Shown piece after piece: positions 53,824 through 63,179 of a DNA stretch of 64,000 bases (the stretch's first letter is position 1; each line of letters begins with the position of its first letter). Location: positions 62,001-126,000 of the forward strand of contig NZ_FNDQ01000004.1 of the NCBI RefSeq assembly GCF_900099675.1, given 5' to 3'. The notes under the pieces are model-generated. The model ran no database searches, was not told where the DNA came from, and worked only from the letters and a program-made list of their open reading frames with translations. A program made the position numbers and the translations under genes. The DNA is from Myroides phaeus. GTDB lineage: Bacteria; Bacteroidota; Bacteroidia; Flavobacteriales; Flavobacteriaceae.

Positions 53824-55215
53824 TTAAAACTTCGCTTTGTAATCTTCTATTTCAGCAACGGTTTTAATCAATTCTGGTCCTAAGTGTTGATAACCATCGG
53901 CTTGAATTAAGAAGTTATCCTCTATTCTGATTCCCCCGAAATGTTGGAACGCCTTAACTTTTTCATAGTTGATGAACTCCGCATTTTTCTTGTCTGCTTC
54001 CCACATTTCGATTAACTCTGGAATAAAGTAAATCCCTGGTTCTACTGTCAATACGTGGCCAGCTTTCAAGGCTTTTCCTAAACGGAGTGACTTTAAACCA
54101 AAAATGCTTGTTTCCTTTGGTTCGTCTGCCGTGTACCCTACGTATTGCTCTCCTAAGTCCTCCATATCGTGTACATCAAGCCCCATCATATGTCCTAATC
54201 CACATTGGAAGAACATCGTGTGTGCGTGTGCGGCTACTGCGTCTTGTGCGTTTCCTTTCATAAACCCTAAGTCGATCAACCCTTGCGACAATATTTCTGC
54301 TGCTTTTAAGTGAACGTTTTTAAACTTGGTTCCTTCTCTCAATTCTGCTTTCGCTCCTTCAAACGAAGCTAATACCACATTGTACAAATCGCGTTGTTCT
54401 GCTGTGAATTTCTTGTCCACTGGAAATGTACGTGTTAAGTCTGACGCGTATCCCATAGCTGTTTCACATCCTGAGTCGTTTAACAGTAATTGCCCCGACT
54501 GTAAGGTGTTCATCTTATAATGGTTGTGCAGAATTCCCCCGTTTATGGTTACGATAGACGGATATGCCAACTCACAATTATGGCTTCCGGCTACGTTCTG
54601 AATAGCACTGACAATCTCGTATTCTTTAACGCCTGCCTTGCTCATACGCATAGCCAATAAGTGCATTTCATTGGTTACCGTTAATGCCTTTTCAATCTCC
54701 ACAATTTCCTGTGCTTCTTTGATTTCTCTTTGTGCTACAATAGCCTGAATCATTGGCACGGATGGCGATAATTGTTTGATTGGCACTTCTAACAAATCGC
54801 TCAACAATATTTTGTTTACCGACTGATATGGCGGTAGGTAATGCACTGGACGTTGTGCGCTTTGGGCTTTTTTAAGGTACGTGTATAAGTCTGCGAAAGG
54901 GCGAGTTTCCTCTACTCCTGCTTTTGCACATTTCTCTTTAAGTGTTTCTTGGCGCCCCATCCATACGATTGCGTCAATTGACATCTCATCTCCAAAGACA
55001 ATTGTTTTGTTTTCGTCTAAGTCGATGATTGCTGCTAAATGGGGTTGTTGGATGCCAAAATAGTATAAAAACGAACTATCTTGTCTAAAGTGATAGGTGT
55101 TGTCTTCGAAGTTTACAGGGTTTTCAATGTTTCCCAAAAATAGTAAAAGACCTTTAGCTTGTACATTATCAGCTAATTTTGCTCTTCTGTTGTTATAAGT
55201 TGTCGTGTTAAACAT
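53824..55215 (-). CDS. Xaa-Pro aminopeptidase (M24B, PepP-like)
   Basis: 463 residues. N-terminal creatinase-like domain (1-170) with the DSSFLYYFGIQQP opening, then a pita-bread catalytic domain. Five metal ligands are visible: the two aspartates in LLNDSGCETAMGYASDLTRTFPV, the histidine in GLGHMMGLDVHD, and the glutamates in LTVEPGIYF and GGIRIEDNFLI. It releases N-terminal residues next to proline; cytoplasmic. Length and order match PepP. Confidence 0.94.
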   Translation of the reverse strand: MFNTTTYNNRRAKLADNVQAKGLLLFLGNIENPVNFEDNTYHFRQDSSFLYYFGIQQPHLAAIIDLDENKTIVFGDEMSIDAIVWMGRQETLKEKCAKAGVEETRPFADLYTYLKKAQSAQRPVHYLPPYQSVNKILLSDLLEVPIKQLSPSVPMIQAIVAQREIKEAQEIVEIEKALTVTNEMHLLAMRMSKAGVKEYEIVSAIQNVAGSHNCELAYPSIVTINGGILHNHYKMNTLQSGQLLLNDSGCETAMGYASDLTRTFPVDKKFTAEQRDLYNVVLASFEGAKAELREGTKFKNVHLKAAEILSQGLIDLGFMKGNAQDAVAAHAHTMFFQCGLGHMMGLDVHDMEDLGEQYVGYTADEPKETSIFGLKSLRLGKALKAGHVLTVEPGIYFIPELIEMWEADKKNAEFINYEKVKAFQHFGGIRIEDNFLIQADGYQHLGPELIKTVAEIEDYKAKF

Positions 55216-55974
55216 AGCGTAAGTATTTAGACTTCTAATGTAGGTAGTTTGAAGGAGAATATCAAATGAATTGTTTTTTGAAAGCTATGCATTTCTTATT
55301 CATTCTTTTCATTTTTTTGAAAGCTGCGCTTTCACAACTTTTTGAAAAACTTCGTTTTTCTGATGTCTTCTCTTCATTTTTGTACAGCGAGTATTTTATT
55401 TTTAACATCAATGAACTGTGAATCTTCGATGTCTTGATAAAAAAACGAAGCAAAAAAATCAAGGCTCTATTTCTTTAGCGGTCAAATTAGTTTTCAATGC
55501 CTAAATGAAAAGAACTTGCTCCATTTCATTACGCTTCAAACACCTTTTCATTTTGCGGCATCTTCAAACATTTGACGCTCGCTAAACAAATAAGGCCGCC
55601 ACAGACGCATCAGTTAATAAGTGACATTTTTGTACATTAATGATATTTCGTCAATTAGAGGTATCGGTTGAAAAGTGAAGTTAACGTTTACAATGGTAAT
55701 TCGTTATTTAAACGTATCGGTTGGTATTGATATTCTGGTTTTCCGGTTTCCGGTTTTCCGTTTTTTCAATTTCCGTAATGTATATTACGTACCGCGCTCC
55801 GTACGGGCGAACCTGTGTGTTCGCCCCTTGTTGTTTATTTATAAACAAACCTGCATAATACATATACACAAAGACGCATTACGTTTTACGTCTTTCGTTA
55901 TACGGTTCACGCATCACGTCTTTCGGTTCCCCGTTCCCGCATATCGGTTTTCGGTTCCCCGTTCCCGGTAATAC
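55216..55974. repeat. R2 repeat copy 4 followed by CGGTT words and module A
   Basis: R2 copy at about 55280-55700 (TTTTTGTACAGCGAG, TCAAGGCTCTATTTCTTTAG, GACGCTCGCTAAACAAATAA), then CGGTTTTCCGTT words, then a module A copy at about 55776-55883, then further CGGTT words to the toxin-like gene. The open frame at 55675-55971 is a repeat artefact. Confidence 0.85.
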
Positions 55975-56403
55975 TTATAGTATCTTTTTAATCTTATTTT
56001 TTACAGTAGCGGATTGTTTAAAGCAGTCTATTACCTGTTGTAAAATACGATATTTCAGTTTACCTATCTTTTCATAATCTCTGCCTTCTTGTGGGTAATC
56101 ATTATTAAAATCATCAACACTTTTTACTGTGATGTATTGACCATACAAATAAGTACGAACACTAAATGAGAAGTTAGTATTGGTTATTATTTCCCCGGCA
56201 TTAAAAATAAAGGCAGTTTGATTAGCACTTGAAATCTCTACGCAATTTGATTGTGTTGATGGTACATAGTCTTTGCTGGAAGGTAAGCTGATTAACAATG
56301 CGTCTGAATCTCCAACTCTCTTTAGTATTAAAAAGAATTTGTCTTTCCTCTGACCATTGTCAAACATATAGTTTTTGATATATAACAACGTTCCTGCCTC
56401 CAA
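55975..56403 (-). CDS. Putative toxin paired with a Panacea antitoxin
   Basis: 142 residues, no signal peptide. Beta-rich start (AGTLLYIKNYMFDNGQRKDKFFLILKRVGDSDALLISLP), which recalls the small SH3-like barrel of MazF/PemK-type proteins by pattern only, and a basic helical C-terminus (ILQQVIDCFKQSATVKNKIKKIL). No catalytic motif can be named. It follows the Panacea gene by 11 bases in one operon, the arrangement of PanA-type toxin-antitoxin pairs in which the partner is variable. Toxicity and target are inferred from context. Confidence 0.6.
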   Translation of the reverse strand: MEAGTLLYIKNYMFDNGQRKDKFFLILKRVGDSDALLISLPSSKDYVPSTQSNCVEISSANQTAFIFNAGEIITNTNFSFSVRTYLYGQYITVKSVDDFNNDYPQEGRDYEKIGKLKYRILQQVIDCFKQSATVKNKIKKIL

Positions 56404-56414
56404 CTGAATAGTTT

Positions 56415-57002
56415 TTAGAATGAGTAATTTGTAGTAAAACGTTGCATCTCTTCATACTCTTCTAAGAGGTGTTTTTTCAATTGATCTTCTTCTACTAATT
56501 TGTGAAAGTCAATTTTAAAATCACTCGTGTTCCTAACGCCATTCGTAAAGTCGTCAAGCAAGCCCTTTTCTACAACTAACGTATACCAAAGTCCTCCTTT
56601 GTGATGTGTCATTTCAACCAATTGTTCTGCATTTAACCCTTGTACTTGTGTCGTTAACTCTTGTAATAATGTAATGTCATTATCAGAAAACTCGTCATTG
56701 TTAAATGTGCTTATTGATTTAATGAAAGACCCTTTGCCTTGTTGTTTATCTATACTAATGTAACGCTTTAGTGAGGCTAAGGTTTCATTACTGTCTAATT
56801 GAGTGAAGATCTCTTGGTTTACAGGACCGAACTTCCAAGCTTCGTATGATAGGTTAAAAAAAGGAATACCACTGCGTTTTATTGACATCTCATCTAATAG
56901 ATAAATTAATTTTAACGCTTTTGTTTTGGATAGATAAGGCATCTGATCTGCAAAGTAAATCAGAGTATTTCCAACTTTATCTATTATCTCCTCTTTTTTC
57001 AT
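56415..57002 (-). CDS. Panacea-domain (SocA/DUF4065-like) antitoxin
   Basis: 195 residues from the ATG at 57002. The longer start at 57056 lies upstream of a perfect -7 box and is excluded. The Panacea fold is recognised from IDKVGNTLIYFADQMPYLSKTKALKLIYLLDEMSIKRSGIPFFNLSYEAWKFGPVNQEIF, with the typical LSKTKALKLIYL and YEAWKxGPV motifs, and HHKGGLWYTLV at about 147-157. Panacea proteins (SocA is a relative) neutralise many unrelated toxins. First in the operon, with the toxin-like gene after it. Confidence 0.82.
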   Translation of the reverse strand: MKKEEIIDKVGNTLIYFADQMPYLSKTKALKLIYLLDEMSIKRSGIPFFNLSYEAWKFGPVNQEIFTQLDSNETLASLKRYISIDKQQGKGSFIKSISTFNNDEFSDNDITLLQELTTQVQGLNAEQLVEMTHHKGGLWYTLVVEKGLLDDFTNGVRNTSDFKIDFHKLVEEDQLKKHLLEEYEEMQRFTTNYSF

Positions 57003-57024
57003 TATTTTTCTTCTTATTGTGATG

Positions 57025-57032
57025 CAAAGATA
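57025..57032 (-). promoter_or_regulatory. Promoter -7 box of the Panacea/toxin operon
   Basis: TATCTTTG on the minus strand matches TAnnTTTG exactly, 22 bases before the ATG at 57002, with TTG 18 bases before it. Confidence 0.65.
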
Positions 57033-57148
57033 TAATTTAAAATTACGCAATAACATCCTCTATTACAATTTTTTAACATTATAAATGTGTTTTAAAAAAC
57101 ATCTATATTAGTTACTTATTACTTGTTTATTTTACCCACCAACCACCA

Positions 57149-58355
57149 AGGTACGGGCGAACCTGTGTGTTCGCCCATTGTTGTTTATTTATAAACAAAC
57201 CCGCATAATATATATCCACAAAGACGCATTACGCATATCGGTTTTCGGTTCACGTTATACATTATATATATATGATTAATTATAAATAATTAATTGGGGG
57301 TAAACACGGGGGTTTACCCCTACGGATGCCGCAATGCAAATGGAATATGCAAATGTTAGACGCGAAGTATCGCGTCTGCACCGATAAACTATGTGTCAAA
57401 TCACACGGATATACATACCAAAATTATACGGCATATATCCACAAAGACGCATTACGTATTTCGGGAACGGGAAACCGGGAACCGAATTACCATTTTAAAT
57501 AACCAGATTATCATCCACCACCAAGGTAGGGGCGAATTATTATTCGCCCGCACGGCATACGACACAATGTATATCACGTATCGCGCCCGTACGGGCGAAC
57601 CTGTGTGTTCGCCACTTGTTGTTTATTTATAAACAAATCTGCATAATACATATACACAAAGACGCATCACGTTTTACGTATTACGCATATCGGTTTTCGG
57701 TTTCCCGTTCCCCGTTCCCCGTTTTCGGATTACCACCCACCACCAAGGTAGGGGCGAATTATTATTCGCCCGCACGGCATACGACACAATGTATATCACG
57801 TATCGCGCTCGTACGGGCGAACCTGTGTGTTCGCCCCTTGTTGTTTATTTATAAACAAACCTGCATAATACATATACACAAAGACGCATCACGTTTTACG
57901 TATATCGGTTCCCTGTTCCCCGTTTTCGGATTACCACCAACCACCAAGGTAGGGGCGAATTATTATTCGCCCGCACGGCATGCGACACAATGTATATCAC
58001 GTATCGCGCTCAGTACGGGCGAACCCGTGTGTTCGTCCATTGTTGTTTATTTATAAACAAACATTATATATGATTAATTATAAATAATTAATTGGGGGTA
58101 AACACGAGGGTTTACCCCTACGGATACCGCAATGCAAATGGAATATGCAAATGTTAGACGCGAAGTATCGCATCTGTACCGATATACTATGTGTCAAATC
58201 ACACGGATATACACACCAAAATTATACGGTATATATCCACAAAGACGTATTACGTATTTCGGGAACGGGAAACCGGGAACCGAATTACCATTTTAAATAA
58301 CCAGATTATCATCCACCACCAAAGTAGGGGATTATTATTCGCCCGCACGGCATAT
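57149..58355 (+). repeat. Dense block of hairpin modules A, B and C
   Basis: In order: A (57149-57233), C (about 57290-57410), B+A (57514-57671), B+A (57733-57893), B+A (57933-58061), C (about 58085-58205), and a degenerate B (58310-58355). Module C has GGGGTAAAC/GTTTACCCC and, in its first copy, AGACGCGA/TCGCGTCT hairpins. Open frames at 57393-58517 are repeat artefacts. Confidence 0.9.
57258..57536 (+). repeat. Direct repeat, first copy (second at 58056-58334, offset 798 bases)
   Basis: About 280 bases, including module C, its tail and the approach to module B, recur 798 bases downstream with few differences; the offset is the same at both ends checked (GATTAATTATAAATAATTA and ACCATTTTAAATAACCAG). 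Confidence 0.85.
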
Positions 58356-58435
58356 ATCCACAAAGACGCATCACGTCTTTCGTTTTACGCATACCGGTTC
58401 CCCGTTTTCGGTTCCCGCTTCTCAGTTCCAGATAC
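58356..58435. repeat. CGGTT words up to the AraC terminator
   Basis: CGCATCACGTCTTTCGTTTT and CCGGTTCCCCGTTTTCGGTT words; no gene. Confidence 0.65.
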
Positions 58436-58470
58436 AAAAAAAGCACCTAATCAATTGAAAAGGTGCTTTT
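58436..58470 (-). terminator. Terminator of the AraC-family gene
   Basis: AAAAGCACCT/AGGTGCTTTT stem, followed on the minus strand by seven T; about 20 bases past the stop. Confidence 0.85.
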
Positions 58471-58489
58471 GGGTTATATATGTTTTTTA

Positions 58490-59377
58490 CTACAAAATAA
58501 ACTTCTGTTTTCGATAATCGCTTGGCGAATATCCTGTTACTTTCTTGAATAAACGAGTAAAGTATGAAGCTGAACTATAGCCCAGTTCAAAGGCAATACC
58601 AGCGATATCTCTGGTCTTATCTTGTAATAAGATTTGACTGTGCAGAATACTAATTTCATTAATCCACTGCTTCGGGGGTTTATTTGTTGCTTCCTTGACG
58701 CATTTATTGAGATAGTTCTCTGAAATGTGGAGAAGGTTTGCGTAGAACAGAACATTTTTATGGTCGATATGAAATTTCTGTACCAACTCTCTGAATTTAA
58801 AGGCAATATCTAACTGCCTTGTCATTGGGGTCTTATTCTCAATATCTGTTCTAATGATCTTCTTTAAGACAGTTAGCAATAACGCTATACTGATTTCCAT
58901 ATCTTTAGTTTCGCCATTTACTTCCTCTTCCAGCAGCTCTAATACGCGTCTAACCCAATTAGCATTGGTGTCGTCTAAAACTACATAAGGGTTCATTGTA
59001 AAGAATTGTAAATCTGTACTACCTAAAGAAATATCGGTGATAACCTCACTCTCGTAAACAACAAAGAAGCCTTCTATGTCTGCCGATATAGACAACGTAG
59101 CTGTAATATTCCCTTGTTTTACGTTGATTACGTCTCCTGCAATTAAGGTGTACGCTCCACTTTCAAGGTGTTGCGTTAGGGTACCTGTAGTTACAAAAAT
59201 CATAAAGTTAAACGTAGTACGGTACGGGATAACTGGCATTACGATGCCTCTCAAATAATCCTCAATACGATATATCTGTATCTTACTCTCATTAAAAAGG
59301 CTGTGCTCATTAATATCTGGCAAAAACAGCTTTTTGTACTGATAATTATTTAGAATTTGTATTGAAGGTTTGGACAT
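58490..59377 (-). CDS. AraC-family transcriptional regulator
   Basis: 295 residues. N-terminal cupin-like sensing domain (about 10-160) and two C-terminal helix-turn-helices (about 195-292): YANLLHISENYLNKCVKEATNKPPKQWINE and DIAGIAFELGYSSASYFTRLFKKVTGYSPSDYRKQ, the classic AraC signature. It lies just downstream of the urea transporter gene on the same strand but has its own -7 box. Control of the urease and urea-transport genes is plausible from position but not shown. Confidence 0.92.
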   Translation of the reverse strand: MSKPSIQILNNYQYKKLFLPDINEHSLFNESKIQIYRIEDYLRGIVMPVIPYRTTFNFMIFVTTGTLTQHLESGAYTLIAGDVINVKQGNITATLSISADIEGFFVVYESEVITDISLGSTDLQFFTMNPYVVLDDTNANWVRRVLELLEEEVNGETKDMEISIALLLTVLKKIIRTDIENKTPMTRQLDIAFKFRELVQKFHIDHKNVLFYANLLHISENYLNKCVKEATNKPPKQWINEISILHSQILLQDKTRDIAGIAFELGYSSASYFTRLFKKVTGYSPSDYRKQKFIL

Positions 59378-59393
59378 ATTGGATATAAAATTA

Positions 59394-59447
59394 AAGACCT
59401 TTTTTTTATTTATTAAGCAAAGCTAAATTAAGTAATACGAAGGTCTC
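59394..59447 (-). promoter_or_regulatory. AraC gene promoter flanked by an inverted repeat
   Basis: TAGCTTTG on the minus strand (59418-59425) matches TAnnTTTG exactly. Inverted arms AAGACCTT/AAGGTCT at 59393-59400 and 59441-59447 flank it; they could be a regulator site or an end signal of the transporter transcript. Confidence 0.5.
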
Positions 59448-59480
59448 AATGTGTTATAATTGTAATAAAAAAAGACTTTT

Positions 59481-60374
59481 CTATGCTATTTCTTGCTTTT
59501 TAGAAAAATATTTATCGACTAACCAGCCATCAAATCTTCTGATTGGATACATTAACCACATTGAAAATACAAATGGGAATGTTAAGGCTGTCCATCCATA
59601 TTCTATCATTAAAGCGTCTATATACGTTGCAATAGTTACACTTACTAAAACGTATATTCCGTCCCTAACTTTATCTCCTCCCATAGCAATACCACAAAGT
59701 ACAGCGTTGAAACTTAAAACTCCTTCTTTTACTAAATCGTCTGAGATATCAACGTAGTGAGAAATGAAAACACTAATCATTACTGCTACAAAAGCGTATA
59801 GCGCATTGATCGGCTTACTGATGAATACTCCTAAAAAGAAGATAACACCTGCTATGAAGCTTCCTTGGAAAATTACTTGTCCGAATGCGTGTCCTTCAAT
59901 TAAGAAATCGTCTAATTCTTGAATGTCAACGAAGTGTTCTGGCACGGATGGAATAGCTAATTCTGGGATACTTAACACAAAAAGTGTAATCCACGTCATC
60001 CCTACAAATGGAAATGTATATGCTGGTAGTTTGTATTTCACAGCGTAACCCATAGCGATAGTAGCTAATACTGATGCTAAAACAATACCCAACCACACCC
60101 AAACATTAGATTGGAAGTAGAAAATTAGGGCTACCCCGATTAAACTTGCGTTAAACCCGTATAGTCCGTTTTCGATATCTTCATCATTGAACTTCATCAA
60201 CTTTGCAGTTCCGATACCTACTAAGTTACTCACAATACCAGCTACTCCCATTAGTGCTGAATCGTAAAAAATAGCTGCAATAAATAAAATTCCTGTTATT
60301 GCGTTTCCCTGTAACATAATTTGTCCAAATCCTTTGAACAATGCATTGTAATAATGACTAACAATCGTTTTCAT
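59481..60374 (-). CDS. Urea transporter (SLC14/Yut family)
   Basis: 297 residues. Hydrophobic two-fold-repeat protein with about ten TM segments. Family motifs: FKGFGQIMLQGNAITGILFIAAIFYDSALMGVAG near the start and its internal repeat HAFGQVIFQGSFIAGVIFFLGVFISKPINALYA, with NAxL(C/I)GxA segments (FNASLIGVAL, FNAVLCGIAM) in each half that line the urea selectivity filter. It allows passive urea entry for the urease encoded next to it. Follows ureD by 36 bases. Confidence 0.92.
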   Translation of the reverse strand: MKTIVSHYYNALFKGFGQIMLQGNAITGILFIAAIFYDSALMGVAGIVSNLVGIGTAKLMKFNDEDIENGLYGFNASLIGVALIFYFQSNVWVWLGIVLASVLATIAMGYAVKYKLPAYTFPFVGMTWITLFVLSIPELAIPSVPEHFVDIQELDDFLIEGHAFGQVIFQGSFIAGVIFFLGVFISKPINALYAFVAVMISVFISHYVDISDDLVKEGVLSFNAVLCGIAMGGDKVRDGIYVLVSVTIATYIDALMIEYGWTALTFPFVFSMWLMYPIRRFDGWLVDKYFSKKQEIA

Positions 60375-60410
60375 AAACGTACTTTAAAATATAAAATTTT
60401 TGAACTCTTT

Positions 60411-61199
60411 TTATAGGAATAGTTCACTCCACAATTTTTGTTGAATCTCCTGGAAGATGTTGTATAGTTGTTCTGCACCATAACCAAGTACCCTTACTAC
60501 AAAGCCGTCTTGCTCTGTTTTACTAATTCCAAAAACGATGTTTTCAACGTCTTTGTACTGAGCGTGAAAGTAAGTGATGTATTCTTCTACTGCCACATTA
60601 GCTGTGTTACAGTAAATCAATGTTCCTTGGTGTGTAAAACCTTCTAAAATTCCCAATCCTTGGATAGGCATCAACTCAGGTTGTAACAACACATTGTCTT
60701 TTAAGACCATTTCATTGTCTACGAAAACTTCTGTTAAGTTTTGAAAGTGATTGTACTCAAACTGTTCTCCAGACATCTTACGTCCACAAGTAACAATATC
60801 ACTTAATAAGAATTGGCAATCTTCTGCCAGATTAACGATGTTGTGACTAATGAATGTTGATGAATTCTGAGGTACAACAGGGTGAGGTACATACGCAAAG
60901 GCTGCTCCTTTTTCAAGGTTGATAGCCATTGTTTGTGTTGACTTGTCTCTCATATGGAATAAACGTTGGTACGCTTGCGTTTGCAATTGTAACTTCGAAT
61001 GCTCTGCCACTTTCACTTCAAGTCTGTGGTCATCTCCGTCTAACAATCCCGGTGATGAACTCATAATCATCAGATAAGCTGCCTTATCACGACGATATTG
61101 TCCCACTGGAACAATTCTGAATGGTTGAGTAACGTATGCATCCTTTAAGAAGGATACACCGTCACGTTGCTCAACTTTAATATCTAAAGAACATATCAT
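60411..61199 (-). CDS. ureD: Urease accessory protein UreD (UreH)
   Basis: 262 residues, full length. UreD scaffold for the nickel-loading complex UreDFG. Visible: QPFRIVPVGQYRRDKAAYLMIMSSSPGLLDGDDHRLEVKVAEHSKLQLQTQAYQRLF, HPVVPQNSSTF and ILSDIVTCGRKMSGEQFEYNHFQN. It follows ureG by two bases. Confidence 0.94.
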   Translation of the reverse strand: MICSLDIKVEQRDGVSFLKDAYVTQPFRIVPVGQYRRDKAAYLMIMSSSPGLLDGDDHRLEVKVAEHSKLQLQTQAYQRLFHMRDKSTQTMAINLEKGAAFAYVPHPVVPQNSSTFISHNIVNLAEDCQFLLSDIVTCGRKMSGEQFEYNHFQNLTEVFVDNEMVLKDNVLLQPELMPIQGLGILEGFTHQGTLIYCNTANVAVEEYITYFHAQYKDVENIVFGISKTEQDGFVVRVLGYGAEQLYNIFQEIQQKLWSELFL

Positions 61200-61201
61200 G
61201 C

Positions 61202-61840
61202 TTATCGTTTTAAATTTGGTTCTTCAACATCCTCTAATAGAGCATATTTTTTAATCCAACCGATAATAGCATCAAGTCCTTCTCCTGTTTTTAAGTTTGA
61301 GAATACAAATGGAGCTCCTTTACGCATTAAGCGTGCATCTGCTTCCATTACTTCTAATCTTGCTCCTACATAAGGCGCTAAGTCAATTTTATTGATCAAC
61401 AATAAGTCTGATCTTGTAATAGCTGGTCCACCTTTACGAGGCATTTTTTCTCCTTCTGCTACGTCAAGTACAAAGATTGTGATATCAGCTAAATCCGGAC
61501 TGTAAGTAGATGATAAGTTATCTCCTCCACTCTCGATTAAGATTAACTCTAAGTTTGGAAAACGGTGTGCTAATTCATCAACAGCTTCTAAGTTCATACT
61601 TGCGTCTTCTCTAATTGCTGTGTGAGGACATCCACCTGTTTCAACTCCGATGATACGGTCTGCTGGCAACAAACTGTTTTCTGCCATAAACTTCGCATCT
61701 TCTTTTGTATAAATATCGTTTGTGATTACAGCTAAGTCATACTCATTCATTAAACGACGACTTAAACTTTCTAATAAAGCAGTTTTACCAGAACCTACTG
61801 GTCCTCCTACTCCAATTTTAACATATTTTCTAGTTTCCAT
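61202..61840 (-). CDS. ureG: Urease accessory GTPase UreG
   Basis: 212 residues from the ATG at 61840 ([26 protein letters not shown]). The longer frame to 61900 overlaps ureF and has no family similarity. P-loop [16 protein letters not shown], the nickel-binding CPH in [54 protein letters not shown], and NKIDLAP for guanine. It hydrolyses GTP to drive nickel delivery to urease. Confidence 0.96.
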   Translation of the reverse strand: METRKYVKIGVGGPVGSGKTALLESLSRRLMNEYDLAVITNDIYTKEDAKFMAENSLLPADRIIGVETGGCPHTAIREDASMNLEAVDELAHRFPNLELILIESGGDNLSSTYSPDLADITIFVLDVAEGEKMPRKGGPAITRSDLLLINKIDLAPYVGARLEVMEADARLMRKGAPFVFSNLKTGEGLDAIIGWIKKYALLEDVEEPNLKR

Positions 61841-61854
61841 TTTTATGAGTTTTA

Positions 61855-62544
61855 TTATGATAAATACAATCGAGAATAAAGGTTTTCGTGTTGCATACAA
61901 CGAATATCAAAACCTACATTACACAATCCAATTAAGTTACGGTCAAGGTTTAGGGACTCTTGGCTCAACGTCCATAAATCATCGTGCAAATAGTATAGGA
62001 TATCTTGTCCGTCTAACTGCCCCAGTGGCACAAGTTTTACGGCATTGGTTACCATACCTATTGCAGCATTGTAATAATAAGCGTGCATAGCCTCTACAAT
62101 AGGAAGTTCCATTAAGTAAGCAAACATTCCGAATAGAACACAATAGTGGCTATAAGCTTTCTTTTCTCTGATAATTTGTCCCCATTGTTCTACTAACGGA
62201 TTATCTACATATCTCGAGAATATTTTAAACAACCTCACTCCCAATTTTTGACTTCCTTGGCGTACTTCCATTGGGCTTTTTAGTGCGTTACACTCTTGAT
62301 CAAGCTTGATTAATTCAGCTAAATCCCCTTTTGAAGCAGCGTCGTAAGCTAATTTCATGATAGCGGCATCATTATATCTAAGGTTATACCACAAGTTATG
62401 TCTAACATATTCTTCTGCAGTTACCTTACTATTTACAAGTCCTTCTTGTACATAAGTTTCTAACCCGTTTGAGTGAGTGTAACCACCTATGGGTAAAGTA
62501 GGATCTGATAAGTGTAATAATCTTCCTAAAAACTGACTCTGCAT
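61855..62544 (-). CDS. ureF: Urease accessory protein UreF
   Basis: 229 residues, all-helical. Opening [31 protein letters not shown] is the standard UreF start (PIGGYxHSxGLE). It bridges UreD and UreG in the activation complex. The end [34 protein letters not shown] matches the family. Nine bases after the ureE stop. Confidence 0.94.
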   Translation of the reverse strand: MQSQFLGRLLHLSDPTLPIGGYTHSNGLETYVQEGLVNSKVTAEEYVRHNLWYNLRYNDAAIMKLAYDAASKGDLAELIKLDQECNALKSPMEVRQGSQKLGVRLFKIFSRYVDNPLVEQWGQIIREKKAYSHYCVLFGMFAYLMELPIVEAMHAYYYNAAIGMVTNAVKLVPLGQLDGQDILYYLHDDLWTLSQESLNLDRNLIGLCNVGFDIRCMQHENLYSRLYLS

Positions 62545-62552
62545 AGTAATTA

Positions 62553-63047
62553 TTATTTTATTGACATTATAGTTTTTGACATTTGAAAAGAAAAGCGTTT
62601 ATTATGGCTAGGATCTACATTAGCATTCAACTTGTGTAATAACACTTCTGATTGAACACTTGGTGCATATCCTTGTTGTTGTAGCCATAAATAAATTGGT
62701 CTTTCAAAAGGCATTAGCAGCTTATTCTCCTTTACAAAAAGAGCTAAATGTTTGTTTCCTACTTCATAAGCTACTAATCCTAAATTTAAAAGATCATCAA
62801 ACTGCACTACGATTGAGTCACAAGGGAGAACGCGAACGACAACCATTCCTGTTTCATCGTCAACTAAAACATCTCCGTGTCTTAGTTCTTGACCTTTGTC
62901 CATAAACTTAATCGCCACTTCCCTTCCTGACGCTGTTCGCAATCGTTGTATTCTCTTCTGAGTTTGAAACCACTCAATAGACAATACATCGACTTCCGAA
63001 TTGTCTAAGGCTGTGATATCATTGCGCAATGCTTTTGTTATAATCAT
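62553..63047 (-). CDS. ureE: Urease nickel metallochaperone UreE
   Basis: 164 residues. N-terminal peptide-binding domain with VLSIEWFQTQKRIQRLRTASGREVAIKF, then the metal-binding domain (YEVGNKHLALFVKENKLLMPFERPIYLWLQQQGY) with the conserved GNKH histidine. The C-terminus lacks the histidine-rich tail seen in Klebsiella UreE. A 132-base gap with two hairpins separates it from ureC. Confidence 0.93.
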   Translation of the reverse strand: MIITKALRNDITALDNSEVDVLSIEWFQTQKRIQRLRTASGREVAIKFMDKGQELRHGDVLVDDETGMVVVRVLPCDSIVVQFDDLLNLGLVAYEVGNKHLALFVKENKLLMPFERPIYLWLQQQGYAPSVQSEVLLHKLNANVDPSHNKRFSFQMSKTIMSIK

Positions 63048-63179
63048 GATAAATGAGAGACTTTTTTATATTCCTTTTCTACTTGCCTTGATGAAGCATT
63101 AGCTATTAGCAGTAACAGCTAATGCTTTAAAAAGGGCTAAAAGATCAAGGTGCAAAAGGTTTACACCTTGATTGTATTA
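63048..63179 (-). terminator. Two hairpins between ureC and ureE (attenuator-like)
   Basis: On the minus strand, ATCAAGGTG/CACCTTGAT (63144-63172) is followed by a T-containing run, and AAAGCATTAGCT/AGCTAATGCTT comes next (about 63091-63127). They may lower read-through from ureC into the accessory genes or protect the ureC transcript. Confidence 0.55.

Noticed and set aside
61722-62090. 122-codon plus-strand frame across ureG/ureF
   Set aside because: Antisense to well-recognised urease accessory genes.
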